A stretch of DNA of 5,620 bases from the NCBI GenBank assembly GCA_003219675.1, contig QHPW01000185.1, forward strand, positions 1 to 5,620. Direction: 5' to 3'. Position 1 is the stretch's first letter. Each line of letters opens with the position of its first letter. A program made the translations under genes and the position numbers. The DNA is from Verrucomicrobiota bacterium. Lineage in GTDB: Bacteria; Verrucomicrobiota; Verrucomicrobiia; Limisphaerales; AV2. The notes under the pieces are model-generated. The model was not told the DNA's origin. It saw only the letters and a list, made by a program, of their open reading frames with translations, and did not search any database. This document shows, piece by piece, positions 4,985 to 5,620 of the stretch.

Positions 4985-5620
4985 ATGTTGATCTTCGACC
5001 AGCTGAGAAAGAACGACCGGCAATTGCAGGTGCTGGCCGCCTGCGTTCTTTCGGGGTTGGGTCTTTTGCTGCTGGGTCTCTGGTATGTGCAGGTGCTCTC
5101 GGTCAAACGCTATCAAACCAGCCAGATCAACCAATCCTTCCGCACGGTTCGCATCCCGGCCATCCGCGGAAAAATTTTCGACGCCAACGGCGTCGCCCTC
5201 GTGGAAAACCGGCCCAGTTACAACGCGAATCTGTACCTCGACGAGCTGCGCCCTTATTTTCAGTCCGCTTACAGCAACCAATTGAGCGGGGTCATGCGCC
5301 AGCTCACGCGGACCAATTCCAAGGCCCGGCTCACCCGCAATCAGCGCATCGAGCTGGGCAAGCTGACCCGCTACCAGGTGGTCAGCAATCTGGTGTGGCG
5401 CGTCACGTCAGTCCTGAAGCAGCCTCAGCTCCTGAACGAAAAGCAGTTCCTCGAGCATTACGACCAGCGGCTGTTTCTTCCGATGCCGGTTTTGTCGGAT
5501 TTGGACCCGCAAAGCATGGCGTTGTTTGCCGAGCAATCGGCCAGTTCGCCCGGATTTGATCTCGAGGTTCAACCGGTGCGCTCCTATCCGCATCACTCCT
5601 CGGCCGCGCACATCCTGGGG
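4985..5620 (+). CDS. mrdA: Penicillin-binding protein 2 (elongation transpeptidase), N-terminal part
   Basis: PBP2 crosslinks new peptidoglycan in the lateral wall together with the glycosyltransferase RodA, and MreC stimulates it. The frame is open from ATG 4985 to the window edge (212 codons, no stop) and was cut off by the boundary, not by a lesion. It shows a short cytoplasmic tail, one signal-anchor helix (residues about 15-36, VLAACVLSGLGLLLLGLWYV), and the class B PBP signature RVIPAI-like RIPAIRGKIFDANGVALVEN (57-76), then RPSYNANLYLDEL. The pedestal domain follows, ending with VRSYPHHSSAAHILG, which normally precedes the transpeptidase domain. The catalytic SXXK, SXN and KTG motifs lie beyond the window. 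It starts 6 bp after the mreD stop and has no strong ribosome-binding site, so translation probably depends on coupling to mreD; the premature mreD stop at 4899 could therefore lower PBP2. The next gene is likely rodA, by analogy with other mre-mrd clusters. Confidence 0.92.
   Translation, partial: MLIFDQLRKNDRQLQVLAACVLSGLGLLLLGLWYVQVLSVKRYQTSQINQSFRTVRIPAIRGKIFDANGVALVENRPSYNANLYLDELRPYFQSAYSNQLSGVMRQLTRTNSKARLTRNQRIELGKLTRYQVVSNLVWRVTSVLKQPQLLNEKQFLEHYDQRLFLPMPVLSDLDPQSMALFAEQSASSPGFDLEVQPVRSYPHHSSAAHILG

Overview
The window looks like chromosomal DNA from a GC-rich, rod-shaped Gram-negative bacterium, probably of the Verrucomicrobiota (Pedosphaera/Limisphaerales-like). That assignment rests on the character of the MreB/MreC/MreD proteins and a palindromic intergenic motif remembered from such genomes; it was not tested by a search.

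Layout. Positions 3-128 (+) hold the last 41 codons of an unidentified protein. A hairpin-rich convergent spacer follows (129-221). Next is a carotenoid-biosynthesis membrane protein of the CruF/DUF422 family on the minus strand (1045-222), broken by one frameshift near 560-590. A 1,533-bp insertion sequence (1048-2580) fills the gap between this gene and the mre genes. It has a DDE transposase, long imperfect inverted ends starting TGT, and two copies of a 16-bp motif per end spaced 23 bp. The rest is the cell-elongation operon, all on the plus strand: mreB (2632-3660), mreC (3713-4480), mreD (4477-4978, broken) and the first 212 codons of penicillin-binding protein 2 (mrdA, 4985 to the window edge).

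How the genes work together. MreB filaments, the periplasmic scaffold MreC, the membrane protein MreD and the transpeptidase PBP2 form the elongasome, which builds the lateral wall of rod-shaped cells. Tight spacing (a 4-bp mreC/mreD overlap and 6 bp from the mreD stop to mrdA) indicates co-transcription. The CruF-like gene is divergent and functionally unrelated.

Most striking observations. (1) An 82-bp stretch of mreC (3950-4031) recurs without a mismatch inside mreD (4756-4837), where it replaces part of the gene and throws the true C-terminus into another frame. (2) mreC itself appears to lack about 17 residues after residue 162. (3) The transposase frame lacks a good start, but dropping one A from an A8 tract right after an upstream ATG restores a natural N-terminus, pointing to slippage or a 1-bp lesion. 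(4) The insertion sequence lies 2 bp from the cruF-like ATG and 51 bp from mreB. The cluster of lesions in otherwise well-conserved genes leaves open that some are assembly errors. I did not find a convincing new defence or retro-type system here.
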